Origin: Nitrosopumilus zosterae
Lineage (GTDB): Archaea > Thermoproteota > Nitrososphaeria > Nitrososphaerales > Nitrosopumilaceae
Direction: 5' to 3'
Assembly: GCF_025998175.1 (NCBI RefSeq)
Contig: NZ_AP026695.1
Span: 310,001 to 374,000, forward strand
Length of the DNA: 64,000 bases
Part shown: positions 23,525 through 31,324 of the stretch, one piece after another
Numbering within the stretch: the first letter of the stretch is position 1
How the letters are laid out: each line of letters begins with the position of its first letter
Notes under the pieces: model-generated
Seen by the model: only the letters and a program-made list of their open reading frames with translations
What the model was told of the DNA's origin: nothing
Database searches by the model: none
Translations under genes and position numbers: made by a program

Positions 23525-24583
23525 ATGATGACCGATCTTTATCGATTACTTCCAGAAGAGATGGAACAGCTAGTCATTGACATGGGTTATCCTAGATACC
23601 GTGCAGATCAAATCTTACTTCCATTGTATTATAAATTTCCAAAAGACATTAACGACATACCACAACTCCCAAAAAAATTAAGAGAAGAATTGACAGAAGC
23701 TGGATACACAATTGGTTCTGCAAAAGAGATTCATCGAATTGTTAGCAGTGATGGTGAGACAACCAAACTCTTACTCAATTTGACTGACAATAATTCTGTA
23801 GAAACAGTTTTGATGCAATACCCTTCATCTAAAATTGGCGGTCATCCAAGATCAACCATTTGTGTTTCTACTCAAATTGGTTGTGCAATGGGGTGTGTGT
23901 TTTGTGCAACAGGGCAGATGGGTTTCAAAACAAATCTTACTGCAGAACATATTGTATCACAAGTAATTCATTTTGCAGAAATTTTGGAGAAACGCGGTGA
24001 ACATGTGACAAATTTGGTGTTTATGGGAATGGGTGAACCAATGGCAAACTATGATGAGATGATCAGAGCCATACGAATTTTAACTCATGATAGAGGTTTT
24101 GGATTGGGTCAAAGACACATCACGATTTCTACAATAGGTATTGTCTCTGGAATCGATAAACTCGCTGAAGAAAATCTACAGATTGGTCTTGCCATATCAC
24201 TTCATTCACCAAATAATGCATTACGAAAAGAACTTGTTCCAACTGCTGGACCAAATTCTGTCAAAGATATCATTGAGGCAGGAAGACGATATTTTAAAAA
24301 AACTGGAAGACGTGTTACATTTGAGTATGCTTTGATGGATGGAATTAATGACTCTCCTGAAATTGCAACAGAACTAGCTAGTCTTTTGAAAGGTAATGGT
24401 TCTCATGTCAATCTAATCCCAATCAATCCAACAGCTGGAGATTTTAAACGACCATCAAAACAGCGAGTACTTGAATTTGAACGAATTTTATCTAATGCTG
24501 GTGTAAATTGTACTGTGCGGGTGGAAAAAGGAACTGAGATCTCAGCTGCTTGTGGGCAACTCCGAACCGATATTATTGGCTAA
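23525..24583 (+). CDS. rlmN: 23S rRNA (adenine2503-C2)-methyltransferase, RlmN type
   Basis: A 352-residue radical SAM methyltransferase. The cluster motif is C-x3-C-x2-C in 'GCAMGCVFCATGQMGF'. Also present are 'LVFMGMGEPMANYDEM', 'AISLHSPNNALRKELVPT', 'VTFEYALMDGINDS', 'NLIPINPTAGDFKRPS' and the C-terminal catalytic Cys in 'EISAACGQLRTD'. All are RlmN hallmarks; it could also modify tRNA A37. RlmN is mainly bacterial, so an archaeal copy suggests old transfer. Two ATGs are adjacent (23525, 23528). Confidence 0.92.
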   Translation: MMTDLYRLLPEEMEQLVIDMGYPRYRADQILLPLYYKFPKDINDIPQLPKKLREELTEAGYTIGSAKEIHRIVSSDGETTKLLLNLTDNNSVETVLMQYPSSKIGGHPRSTICVSTQIGCAMGCVFCATGQMGFKTNLTAEHIVSQVIHFAEILEKRGEHVTNLVFMGMGEPMANYDEMIRAIRILTHDRGFGLGQRHITISTIGIVSGIDKLAEENLQIGLAISLHSPNNALRKELVPTAGPNSVKDIIEAGRRYFKKTGRRVTFEYALMDGINDSPEIATELASLLKGNGSHVNLIPINPTAGDFKRPSKQRVLEFERILSNAGVNCTVRVEKGTEISAACGQLRTDIIG

Positions 24584-24640
24584 TTTTGCCTAAAACATGT
24601 TCTAAGTCTTAAAATAGGGCTTTCGAAGATTTTACACTTA

Positions 24641-24940
24641 ATGGCAACTAAGAAATCTCATGGTCGTTCACACGGATTTAAGCACAAATCTAGATCCGTC
24701 ATGAAGAAAGTATCTCCTAGGGGAGTCTCATTCTTGTTACGTGAATATCAAGAGGGCCAGCAGGCACTTGTCATTATTGATCCTAGACAGCACAAAGGAC
24801 TGCCACACAGAAGATACCATGGCAAAGTAGGTGTCATTACCAATGTTGGTAGACGTGCAATTACACTTGATGTGAAATTAGGAGAAAAATCGAAAACCTT
24901 AATCACTAGATTGGATCACATAAAACCATTCGGTGTATGA
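24641..24940 (+). CDS. rpl21e: ribosomal protein eL21
   Basis: A 99-residue basic protein with the eL21 signature 'HRRYHGKVGVITNVGRRAI' and a basic N-terminus 'KSHGRSHGFKHKSRS'. Large-subunit protein of archaea and eukaryotes. First gene of the conserved archaeal run eL21-rpoF-DUF655-rsmA-hemK2. ATG ~35 bases after an AT-rich promoter. Confidence 0.95.
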   Translation: MATKKSHGRSHGFKHKSRSVMKKVSPRGVSFLLREYQEGQQALVIIDPRQHKGLPHRRYHGKVGVITNVGRRAITLDVKLGEKSKTLITRLDHIKPFGV

Positions 24941-24941
24941 T

Positions 24942-25265
24942 ATGGAAGAAGTACAAAAGAAACAAGCAATTTCTCTTTCAGAAGTTAAAGAAATCTTAGG
25001 TAAAGTTGATCCTGAGGAAATGGATCAAATTCAAAGATGGACTTATGATTATGTTTCAAAGTTTGCATCAATAGAACCAAAGGATGCCAAAGAAATGAAA
25101 AAACAACTCATTAAAGAATGTGAGTTAACAGAAGACGAGGCTGTTGAAATTGTTAACATTAGACCCACAAGTTTAGCTGAACTACGTTCGTTCACATTTG
25201 GTTGGAAAAAACTAATTCTTGCTGAAACTCTAGAAAAGATGCTCAAGATAATCAAGGGGCAATAG
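24942..25265 (+). CDS. rpoF: DNA-directed RNA polymerase subunit F (Rpb4)
   Basis: A 107-residue helical protein matching archaeal RpoF: 'ISLSEVKEIL', 'QRWTYDYVSKFASI' and 'IVNIRPTSLAELRSF'. It forms the stalk of RNA polymerase with RpoE (Rpb7). I chose ATG 24942, one base after the eL21 stop; a GTG at 24933 would overlap eL21. Second gene of the eL21 run. Confidence 0.93.
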   Translation: MEEVQKKQAISLSEVKEILGKVDPEEMDQIQRWTYDYVSKFASIEPKDAKEMKKQLIKECELTEDEAVEIVNIRPTSLAELRSFTFGWKKLILAETLEKMLKIIKGQ

Positions 25266-25288
25266 TACTTTTTTCGGAGAACTTTATT

Positions 25289-25855
25289 TTGTATAGGGCA
25301 CAATCCCCACCTAGGAAATATGAAGAGCATGCTTATGTTCTGGATTTCAATCCTCGGGGAAAATCATCGACAGTTAGAGGACGAGAAGGAATTATTGTTA
25401 CTGCAATTGGGGAAGATCGTCTTACTCTTTTAGAAATTCTTGGAATTCCAAACTCTGTTTTTGAAATTGGTGAGAAAATCTATATCGGAAAAGACGGCCG
25501 AACCAAGGTTCTATCTGTTTTAGGAAAAATGGATTATGACAAAATTTCATCATCTGCACAAAGTGAGTTACCTGCTGTTGTCGAAAAAATTGTAACTAAT
25601 AATGAATCCAAATTTGTAGAGTATCTGAACAAAGCACAACCATTAACACCTCGAATTCACGCTCTTGAATTAATTCCTGGAATTGGCAAGACCTACATGA
25701 AAACAATGTTGGAAGAACGGGAAAAGAAAAAATTTGAAAGTTATGATGATTTACAAGAAAGAGTTGGGCTCAAAGAACCAGTTAAGCATATTTCACAGCG
25801 AATCATGGATGAAATCACTGGTGAAAGCAGAATGAATCTCTTTGTCAAGAGATGA
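25289..25855 (+). CDS. DUF655 protein with helix-hairpin-helix (RNA-binding)
   Basis: A 188-residue archaeal DUF655 protein. The N-terminal S1/OB-like beta barrel ('EEHAYVLDFNPRGKSS', 'KIYIGKDGRTKVLSVLG') is followed by a helix-hairpin-helix region 'HALELIPGIGKTYMKTMLEER'. It is regularly found between rpoF and rsmA, as here, and thought to bind RNA. TTG start at 25289. Its stop overlaps the rsmA start (ATGATAA), indicating coupling. Confidence 0.9.
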   Translation: MYRAQSPPRKYEEHAYVLDFNPRGKSSTVRGREGIIVTAIGEDRLTLLEILGIPNSVFEIGEKIYIGKDGRTKVLSVLGKMDYDKISSSAQSELPAVVEKIVTNNESKFVEYLNKAQPLTPRIHALELIPGIGKTYMKTMLEEREKKKFESYDDLQERVGLKEPVKHISQRIMDEITGESRMNLFVKR

Positions 25856-26559
25856 TAAAACGTAAACGGTTCGGACAACACTTCCTAAACTCTAGTTCAA
25901 TAGCCAAATCCATTGTTTCTGAGGCTAAAATCACAAAAAATGATACCGTTTTTGAGTTGGGAACTGGATTGGGCATCTTGACTCCTCTTCTATGTGAGAA
26001 AGCAAACAAGGTTATCTCCATGGATGTGGACAAGCAACTGATTGAGGATGCAAAATCTGATTTTTCTAAAATTCATAATTTAATTCTGAAATCTGGTGAT
26101 GGTTTTAAGAACAACGCCCCTTTCACCATTTTTGTGTCCAATCTTCCGTATTCTAAGAGTAAAGAAGCAATTGAATGGCTTGCGGAATCTTCGTTCTCAC
26201 ATGGTGTGATAATGGTTCAAAAGGAATTTGCAGAGAAATTGCTTGCAAAATCATCAAAAAAACGCAAAGCAATAAGTGTAATTGCTGATCATGCATTTGA
26301 AATCAGTATTCTTTCCAATGTAAGTAAGAATAACTTTTCCCCGCCTCCCAAAGTTGATTCAGTAATTCTGAAAATAGTGAAAAAAAATATCATGAAAAAA
26401 GATCTAATTCAAACAATAAATAAAATTTTTTCATACAGGAGGAAAACTGTTAAGAATATTTTAAAACAATTCAATAAAGAAACTGTAATAGATAAAAGAG
26501 TGGATGATCTTTCTGGGGATGAAATAATTAACCTTGCAAACCAAATTCTTGAAAAATGA
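25852..26559 (+). CDS. rsmA: 16S rRNA dimethyladenosine transferase
   Basis: A 235-residue KsgA/Dim1 enzyme that dimethylates two adjacent adenosines near the 3' end of 16S rRNA. It opens 'KRFGQHFLNSSSIAKSIV'; the SAM motif is 'VFELGTGLGILTPLL'; the catalytic motif is 'VSNLPYSKSKEAI' (NLPY). 'PPKVDSVILK' marks the C-terminal domain. It is a little shorter than bacterial KsgA. Overlaps hemK2 by 26 bases. Confidence 0.93.
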   Translation: MIKRKRFGQHFLNSSSIAKSIVSEAKITKNDTVFELGTGLGILTPLLCEKANKVISMDVDKQLIEDAKSDFSKIHNLILKSGDGFKNNAPFTIFVSNLPYSKSKEAIEWLAESSFSHGVIMVQKEFAEKLLAKSSKKRKAISVIADHAFEISILSNVSKNNFSPPPKVDSVILKIVKKNIMKKDLIQTINKIFSYRRKTVKNILKQFNKETVIDKRVDDLSGDEIINLANQILEK

Positions 26560-27067
26560 AGAATATCCTCCTTCTGAGGATACTTTTTTCATCGTAAAAA
26601 ATATTGAAAATGAAAAAGGAAATTTTGCTTTGGATGTGGGAAGCGGTTCTGGATATCTGACAAAATTGCTTTCTGAGAATTTTACCTTTGTAGTTGGGAC
26701 TGACATTAATTTCAACGTCTTAAAAGATCAAACTTACAAAACAAAAAACATTGTCTGTTGTAGCGGTTCTGATGCATTAAAAATCAAATTTGATTTTATT
26801 GTATGCAATCTGCCCTATCTTGCAACTGATGAAATCTTGGATGTTGCAACGGATGGTGGCACAGATGGGTTTGAGATTCCTAAAAAAATATTCGACTCTG
26901 TAATTAACAATATTGCAGAAAATGGAAAGTTTGTCTTTGTAACTTCTTCATTGTCTGACTATCAAAAATTAATTCATTATGCCCAAAAGTTAGGCCTGCA
27001 AACCCGTATTGTGGCAAAAAAGAAACTTTTCTTTGAGGAATTGATTCTAGTAGAGGCTTCTAACTGA
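26534..27067 (+). CDS. HemK2-like N5-glutamine/N6 methyltransferase
   Basis: A 177-residue class I methyltransferase. 'YPPSEDTFFI' at the N-terminus and the SAM motif 'ALDVGSGSGYLTKLL' are typical of archaeal HemK2 (PrmC-related, Mtq2-like). The catalytic tetrad is NLPY ('VCNLPYLATDE') instead of NPPY. In archaea it is expected to methylate the GGQ glutamine of release factor aRF1 with Trm112 as partner. TTG start within rsmA. Last gene of the eL21 run. Confidence 0.85.
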   Translation: MQTKFLKNEEYPPSEDTFFIVKNIENEKGNFALDVGSGSGYLTKLLSENFTFVVGTDINFNVLKDQTYKTKNIVCCSGSDALKIKFDFIVCNLPYLATDEILDVATDGGTDGFEIPKKIFDSVINNIAENGKFVFVTSSLSDYQKLIHYAQKLGLQTRIVAKKKLFFEELILVEASN

Positions 27068-28099
27068 CTATTTTCTGAGTTTTTCTTTTGCGTATGTGAT
27101 AATTGCATCTGTCATTTGAGTAGTCGATGCGTTTCCTCCAATATCCCAGGTAACTGTTTTTCCTTCATTAATCACTTGATAAGTTGCATCAAATATTGCG
27201 TCTCTAATTTCTCTCTCACCTAGATATTCTGCCATCCAAGCACCTGACAGAACGGTTGCAGTGGGATTTACTTTATTTTGACCTGCAAATTGAGGCGCGC
27301 TTCCATGTGCTGCTTCAAACATTGCAAAATTGTCCCCCATATTTGCAGAATAAATCAATCCTATGGATCCTACCAGTCCAGAAGCTAATTCTGAAATAAT
27401 ATCCATGAACAAATTAGTACTTACAAGAACCGCTCCATTAAACTGCTCAGGAGCTACTACCATTTGTTGCGCCATATTGTCAATGTAAATTTCTGATAAT
27501 TCTACATCTGTTCCTTCAACGGCTTTTTGAGCTGAACTCCAAAATATTCCATCTGTCTCTTTGAGAATGTTTCTTTTGGTTATTGCCACCATTTTTTTCA
27601 TATTGTATTGTTTTGCCCAATTCATTGCAGAATTTAAAAATCTATCACAACCTTGTCTTGTAATTTTTCTAATGGCAATTGCCGCATCGTCTGTTATTTT
27701 TGCTTCAACACCAGTGTATAATCCCTCAGTTGCTTCCCTAAAACAAACACAGTCTAATTTTCTATCCGGTGTCAGTCTGTCAAAAGTTTTGGTTGGTCTT
27801 ATGTTGGAATATAATTCGAATTTTTGACGTAGAGTGACAGCAACACTTCTTGGGGCTCCTGGAACTGGGATTGTTGTAGTCGGTCCCTTAAAACACGCAT
27901 CGGATTCTTCTAAAATGCTAATGGTCTCATCAGGAATGTATGATTTGTCTTTTCTTCCATTTTTATCCCATTGCTCTGAGCCTGCCTCACAGAGAATAAT
28001 CTCTGATTGGATATTGCATTCTTTCAAAACTTTTAGCATCGAGTCTACTACTTCAGGTCCAATACCGTCTCCTCTCATAACTGCTGCTTTTTTACTCAA
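27068..28099 (-). CDS. icd: isocitrate dehydrogenase (isocitrate/isopropylmalate dehydrogenase family)
   Basis: A 343-residue decarboxylating dehydrogenase: 'MRGDGIGPEVVDSML' at the start, substrate loop 'LRQKFELYSNIRPTKTFDR', 'REATEGLYTGVEAK', 'AITKRNILKETDGIF', and the coenzyme loop 'EAAHGSAPQFAGQNKVNP'. The S-N pair of the substrate helix and the overall pattern favour isocitrate over isopropylmalate. NAD versus NADP cannot be settled by eye. It supplies 2-oxoglutarate. Convergent with hemK2, 1 base apart. Confidence 0.82.
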   Translation of the reverse strand: MSKKAAVMRGDGIGPEVVDSMLKVLKECNIQSEIILCEAGSEQWDKNGRKDKSYIPDETISILEESDACFKGPTTTIPVPGAPRSVAVTLRQKFELYSNIRPTKTFDRLTPDRKLDCVCFREATEGLYTGVEAKITDDAAIAIRKITRQGCDRFLNSAMNWAKQYNMKKMVAITKRNILKETDGIFWSSAQKAVEGTDVELSEIYIDNMAQQMVVAPEQFNGAVLVSTNLFMDIISELASGLVGSIGLIYSANMGDNFAMFEAAHGSAPQFAGQNKVNPTATVLSGAWMAEYLGEREIRDAIFDATYQVINEGKTVTWDIGGNASTTQMTDAIITYAKEKLRK

Positions 28100-28210
28100 A
28101 ACTGCCTGCTTTTGATGAGTTTATTATTTAATTCTACCTTGCAAATGAAATGTGATCTACATGTTTTCTATAGAGATGATTTAATACCTAATTTACCAAG
28201 GTTCTATCAA

Positions 28211-28957
28211 ATGAAAATAGTTCAAATCTCTGATCTGCATGTGGGCTCTCAATTTTTACAGGACAAATTTGACACTCTAGTTGCAGAAGTCAATGAATTA
28301 AATCCTGAAGTGATTGTAATTACTGGTGATCTGACAAATGAAGGCTTGATGAAAGAATATGCGCAATGCAAATCAATGCTGGAAAAGTTTAACACAAAAA
28401 AAATTATTGCAATTAGTGGAAACCATGATTATCGAAACACCGGTTATCTGTTATTCAAAAAATTCTTTCCGTTTGAATCTGTAAATGAATTGAATGATGA
28501 TGTTGTTCTAGTTACAGTTGGAACCGCTAGGCCTGACAGAAATGAAGGTGAAGTAGGTTACAGACAAAATTTATGGTTGGAGAGAACTATGAAAAAATAC
28601 AAAGATAAAGTAAAGATTGTTGCAATGCATCATCATTTGATTGCAATTCCTGACACTGGTTCTGATCAACTTACTGTTGTTGATGCAGGTGATGTGCTGC
28701 GAACTGTTTTGGATACCCATGTTGACATAGTGCTGTGTGGACACAAGCATAGACCTTGGGCTTGGAATTTTAGAACTCTTACTGTCGTTAATGCTGGAAC
28801 CGCTACATCTGAGCGTGTACGTGGTTTCTTTGAAAATACTTACAACATTCTAACAATCTCTGATAAAAAAGTCCAGGTGGATCTCAAAATAGTAGGCGGA
28901 AAAAGACTGCCAATTGATGAAATAGTGAATAACTATAGCCAATTTGCCGACGAGTGA
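28211..28957 (+). CDS. calcineurin-like metallophosphoesterase
   Basis: A 248-residue phosphoesterase with the five metal-binding blocks: 'QISDLHVGS', 'VITGDLTNEG', 'ISGNHDYRN', 'VAMHHHLI' and 'LCGHKHRPWAW'. It hydrolyses phosphomono- or diesters; the substrate is unknown (cAMP-type phosphodiesterases look similar). I start it at ATG 28211, right before the first strand; the in-frame ATG at 28112 adds 33 residues that do not look coding. Divergent from icd. Confidence 0.88.
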   Translation: MKIVQISDLHVGSQFLQDKFDTLVAEVNELNPEVIVITGDLTNEGLMKEYAQCKSMLEKFNTKKIIAISGNHDYRNTGYLLFKKFFPFESVNELNDDVVLVTVGTARPDRNEGEVGYRQNLWLERTMKKYKDKVKIVAMHHHLIAIPDTGSDQLTVVDAGDVLRTVLDTHVDIVLCGHKHRPWAWNFRTLTVVNAGTATSERVRGFFENTYNILTISDKKVQVDLKIVGGKRLPIDEIVNNYSQFADE

Positions 28958-28990
28958 ATTTATTTACAGATTAAATCTAGGCATCTTTGT

Positions 28991-29077
28991 GCGGGGGTCG
29001 CCTAGCCTGGTAGGGCGTAGGATTGCTAATCCTATGTTCGCAAGAACGCGGGGGTTCAAATCCCCCTCCCCGCGCCA
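28991..29077 (+). tRNA. tRNA-Ser (anticodon GCT), CCA encoded
   Basis: An 87-base class II tRNA including an encoded CCA. The acceptor stem GCGGGGG pairs with TCCCCGC (one G-T), discriminator G. The anticodon arm TAGGA-TTGCTAA-TCCTA gives anticodon GCT. There is a long variable arm (TGTTCGCAAGAACG) and a T arm CGGGGGTTCAAATCCCCC. The long variable arm confirms serine. No intron visible. Confidence 0.95.
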
Positions 29078-29113
29078 TTAAAACTTAATAGACCGATTTG
29101 GGAAGTTTTTTCA

Positions 29114-29275
29114 ATGGGACGAAGAAAAACACAAAAAATTATTCGTAGTGGTCCAAAAAATGCAACTACTGGAATGTGTCCTGTCTGTAAAACAATCGGC
29201 AAGGTATTCCTTCTAGGTCCACCTGGGCAAGAGAGAGGAAAATGTGAAAAATGCCGCCAAGAATTTGAATTATAA
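29114..29275 (+). CDS. 53-residue zinc-ribbon protein
   Basis: A small basic protein starting MGRRKTQKIIRSGPKN with two CxxC knuckles, 'MCPVCKTIG' (C29/C32 region) and 'KCEKCRQEFEL' at the end. It resembles ribosome- or RNA-associated zinc ribbons of archaea. ATG start 37 bases after the tRNA-Ser gene, so it may be transcribed with it. An antisense ORF here is a shadow. Confidence 0.75.
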   Translation: MGRRKTQKIIRSGPKNATTGMCPVCKTIGKVFLLGPPGQERGKCEKCRQEFEL

Positions 29276-29442
29276 CATTCTAACAAATACCATATCTTTC
29301 ATTTACTGACCATGCATACTGTGGCCTGATATCAAATCCCTGATCTTTGGCAGAATCAAGTTTTTAGAACTTGTAGCTTTCAACATCTAAGGATGCTCAA
29401 AGAGATTCTAATTAATTCTGTTCCAATACTGTACAATGATTT

Positions 29443-29613
29443 TTGCAAACTAGAAACAATACCATATTTCAAAAGTTAACTTTGGATGTAACAGAAAAAT
29501 CTCACACTGATGGTAAAGACACACAATACATCATTATTTTATCAAATGTTTTGGAAAACAAATATCTGTGCAGAAAGTGTCGACATTTCTATCCAAGAAT
29601 GCATTTCAGTTAA
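29443..29613 (+). CDS. possible small zinc-finger ORF, 56 aa
   Basis: An open frame from a TTG start. The end has 'KYLCRKCRHFYPRMHF', one CxxC with nearby histidines that could make a zinc site. No ATG and no clear promoter; the interval 29276-29654 is otherwise without genes. It may be a decayed relative of the many small zinc proteins here. Low certainty. Confidence 0.3.
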   Translation: MQTRNNTIFQKLTLDVTEKSHTDGKDTQYIIILSNVLENKYLCRKCRHFYPRMHFS

Positions 29614-29654
29614 CGAATAATCAAAATATTAAAACTTGATATACGAAAAAATGC

Positions 29655-30143
29655 GTGATTGATAATGATAGTAATCTGTCTGACAAGAAAGAAAAGAGAT
29701 TAAACTCTATAAAAAAAGCTCATAGCCAAAAGAATTCATTTACTACCCGGATGGAGGATTATCTTGAAGTAATATCTGAGCTAGTAGAACTCAAAGGATA
29801 TGCTTCCCCTACAGACATCTCAAATTACATGGATGTACGGCCTCCCAGCGTAACCAAAATGTTGCGTCGTTTAGATGCTGATGGTTATTTAGAATATACA
29901 AAATACCGTGGATTGAAATTAACTCTTAAAGGAATGAACATTGCAAATGACATACGCCAAAAACATAGTGACTTGTTGGATTTTTTTGAGATTATTGGCG
30001 TTGATGGTTCTATAGCCAACAAAGACGTTGAGGGGATCGAACATCACATAAACCCAAAAACAATGAAACAGTTAAGAAAATTTACTACCTTTCTTAAATC
30101 CAATCCTGATCTACTTTATTCATTTAACAGAGCACGTTTTTAG
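29655..30143 (+). CDS. DtxR/MntR-family metal-dependent regulator
   Basis: A 162-residue protein. Residues ~32-95 are the DtxR winged helix ('RMEDYLEVISELVELKGYA', 'DISNYMDVRPPSVTKMLRRL'), followed by 'LTLKGMNIANDIRQKHSDLLDFFEIIGVD' of the dimerisation and metal domain. No C-terminal SH3/FeoA domain, as in MntR. It has an extended basic N-terminus. GTG start. It lies upstream of the multicopper oxidase and ZIP genes, whose promoter carries a DtxR-like box, so it probably controls them in response to Mn, Fe or another divalent metal. Confidence 0.85.
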   Translation: MIDNDSNLSDKKEKRLNSIKKAHSQKNSFTTRMEDYLEVISELVELKGYASPTDISNYMDVRPPSVTKMLRRLDADGYLEYTKYRGLKLTLKGMNIANDIRQKHSDLLDFFEIIGVDGSIANKDVEGIEHHINPKTMKQLRKFTTFLKSNPDLLYSFNRARF

Positions 30144-30220
30144 TCAAAATTCAGTCTTTGAATTATGATGCTTTCTATCATTCAAAGTTTTTCAGTCATC
30201 GCTGTGTAAATAAAGTTGCA

Positions 30221-30248
30221 CTAGACTAATAAATTTAGCCTAGACTAA
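30221..30248. promoter_or_regulatory. DtxR-like operator before the multicopper oxidase
   Basis: TTTAGCCTAGACTAA at 30234-30248 is a near-perfect palindrome resembling DtxR/IdeR boxes (TTAG...CTAA). A half site CTAGACTAA precedes it at 30221-30229, and a TATA-like TTTATATTA follows at 30250. Binding here would block the leaderless promoter of the oxidase. Confidence 0.6.
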
Positions 30249-30280
30249 CTTTATATTATTCTGCGCGCCTATACTCATCG

Positions 30281-31312
30281 ATGATGGTAGCGTCCCGCTC
30301 TGGAATAATGGTGGCGTTGATAGTTGCAATGGTTGCAATATCTGCAATTTTCTTTGTGTTTCCTGAGGGAATCAACGCACAAAAAGAAGAGAAAACCTTT
30401 GTTACTCACACTGGAGGCGTGGTTAAAACAAGCGGCGAAGTTTTAGATCCTGTATATCAAATATCTGAAGTTGAATTCGATCCTGACAAATATCTCAGAG
30501 AGTTCAATTATGGTCGCGTTTCCCTAGAAAATGGTCAGACAGTACGGGAATTTACAATAATAGCTGATGATGATAAAGTACAAGAAATTTCCCCAGGTGT
30601 ATTTTACAATGTTTGGACGTTTAATGGAACCGTTCCAGGTCCCACAATCAGGGCAACAGAAGGGGATCTGTTAAGAATTAATTTCATCAATAATGGTGAC
30701 AAAGAACATACTATGCACTTTCACGGTGAGCATCCTGCAGAAATGGATGGGGTTTTTGAGATTGTAGGGGGCAATGGCGGACAATTTACTTATGAGTTTG
30801 AGGCAGGACCTGCAGGTGTTCATCCTTATCACTGTCATGTTATGCCTCTTGAAGAACATATTGCACATGGTTTGTACGGAGTTTTCATTGTAGATCCAAA
30901 GGAAGGAAGACCGCCAGCCGATGAAATGGTTATGGTTCTAAATGGATTTGACACTGACTTTGATACTGAAAATAATTTCTATGCTGCAAACTCTATTCCG
31001 TTTTATTATCAACATCATCCAATACAAATCAACAAAGATGAACTAGTTAGAGTTTATGTTGTTAATATGGTGGAGTTTGATCCAATTAATAATTTACATT
31101 TACACGGCAACTTGTATCAATACTACCCAACAGGAACTGATGTTATTCCATCTACGTTTACAGACATGATTACTCTGTCACAAACAGAGAGGGGAATAAT
31201 GGAATTCAAGTATCAATATACTGGCAAATATCTATTTCATGCACACAAAGTGGAGTTTTCAGAAAAAGGATGGGTTGGAGTATTTCTAGTAAAAGATGAT
31301 GGGACAAAGTAG
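30281..31312 (+). CDS. two-domain multicopper oxidase (exported)
   Basis: A 343-residue cupredoxin-type oxidase with an N-terminal signal or anchor (residues ~8-30). Domain 1 has 'HTMHFHGEHP' and 'HPYHCHVMPLEEH', giving type 1 and trinuclear-site ligands. Domain 2 has 'NLHLHGN' and 'LFHAHKVEF', which lacks the Cys, so the blue copper is in domain 1 only. Related proteins in ammonia-oxidising archaea are annotated as multicopper oxidase or NirK-like; nitrite reduction cannot be claimed. Co-transcribed with the ZIP gene (12-base gap) under the DtxR-like box. Confidence 0.85.
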   Translation: MMVASRSGIMVALIVAMVAISAIFFVFPEGINAQKEEKTFVTHTGGVVKTSGEVLDPVYQISEVEFDPDKYLREFNYGRVSLENGQTVREFTIIADDDKVQEISPGVFYNVWTFNGTVPGPTIRATEGDLLRINFINNGDKEHTMHFHGEHPAEMDGVFEIVGGNGGQFTYEFEAGPAGVHPYHCHVMPLEEHIAHGLYGVFIVDPKEGRPPADEMVMVLNGFDTDFDTENNFYAANSIPFYYQHHPIQINKDELVRVYVVNMVEFDPINNLHLHGNLYQYYPTGTDVIPSTFTDMITLSQTERGIMEFKYQYTGKYLFHAHKVEFSEKGWVGVFLVKDDGTK

Positions 31313-31324
31313 ATGAAATAGACT

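Noticed and set aside
23525-24583. Cfr-type resistance methyltransferase instead of RlmN
   Set aside because: Overall motifs fit RlmN; the genomic position in a housekeeping run also argues against a resistance gene.
28112-28210. Extended start of the metallophosphoesterase
   Set aside because: The extra 33 residues lack family similarity, while ATG 28211 lies directly before the first conserved strand.
30281-31312. Firm call as copper nitrite reductase NirK
   Set aside because: Two-domain multicopper oxidases share the same motifs; the HCH ligand pattern favours an oxidase with a trinuclear site, and the nitrite site cannot be seen.
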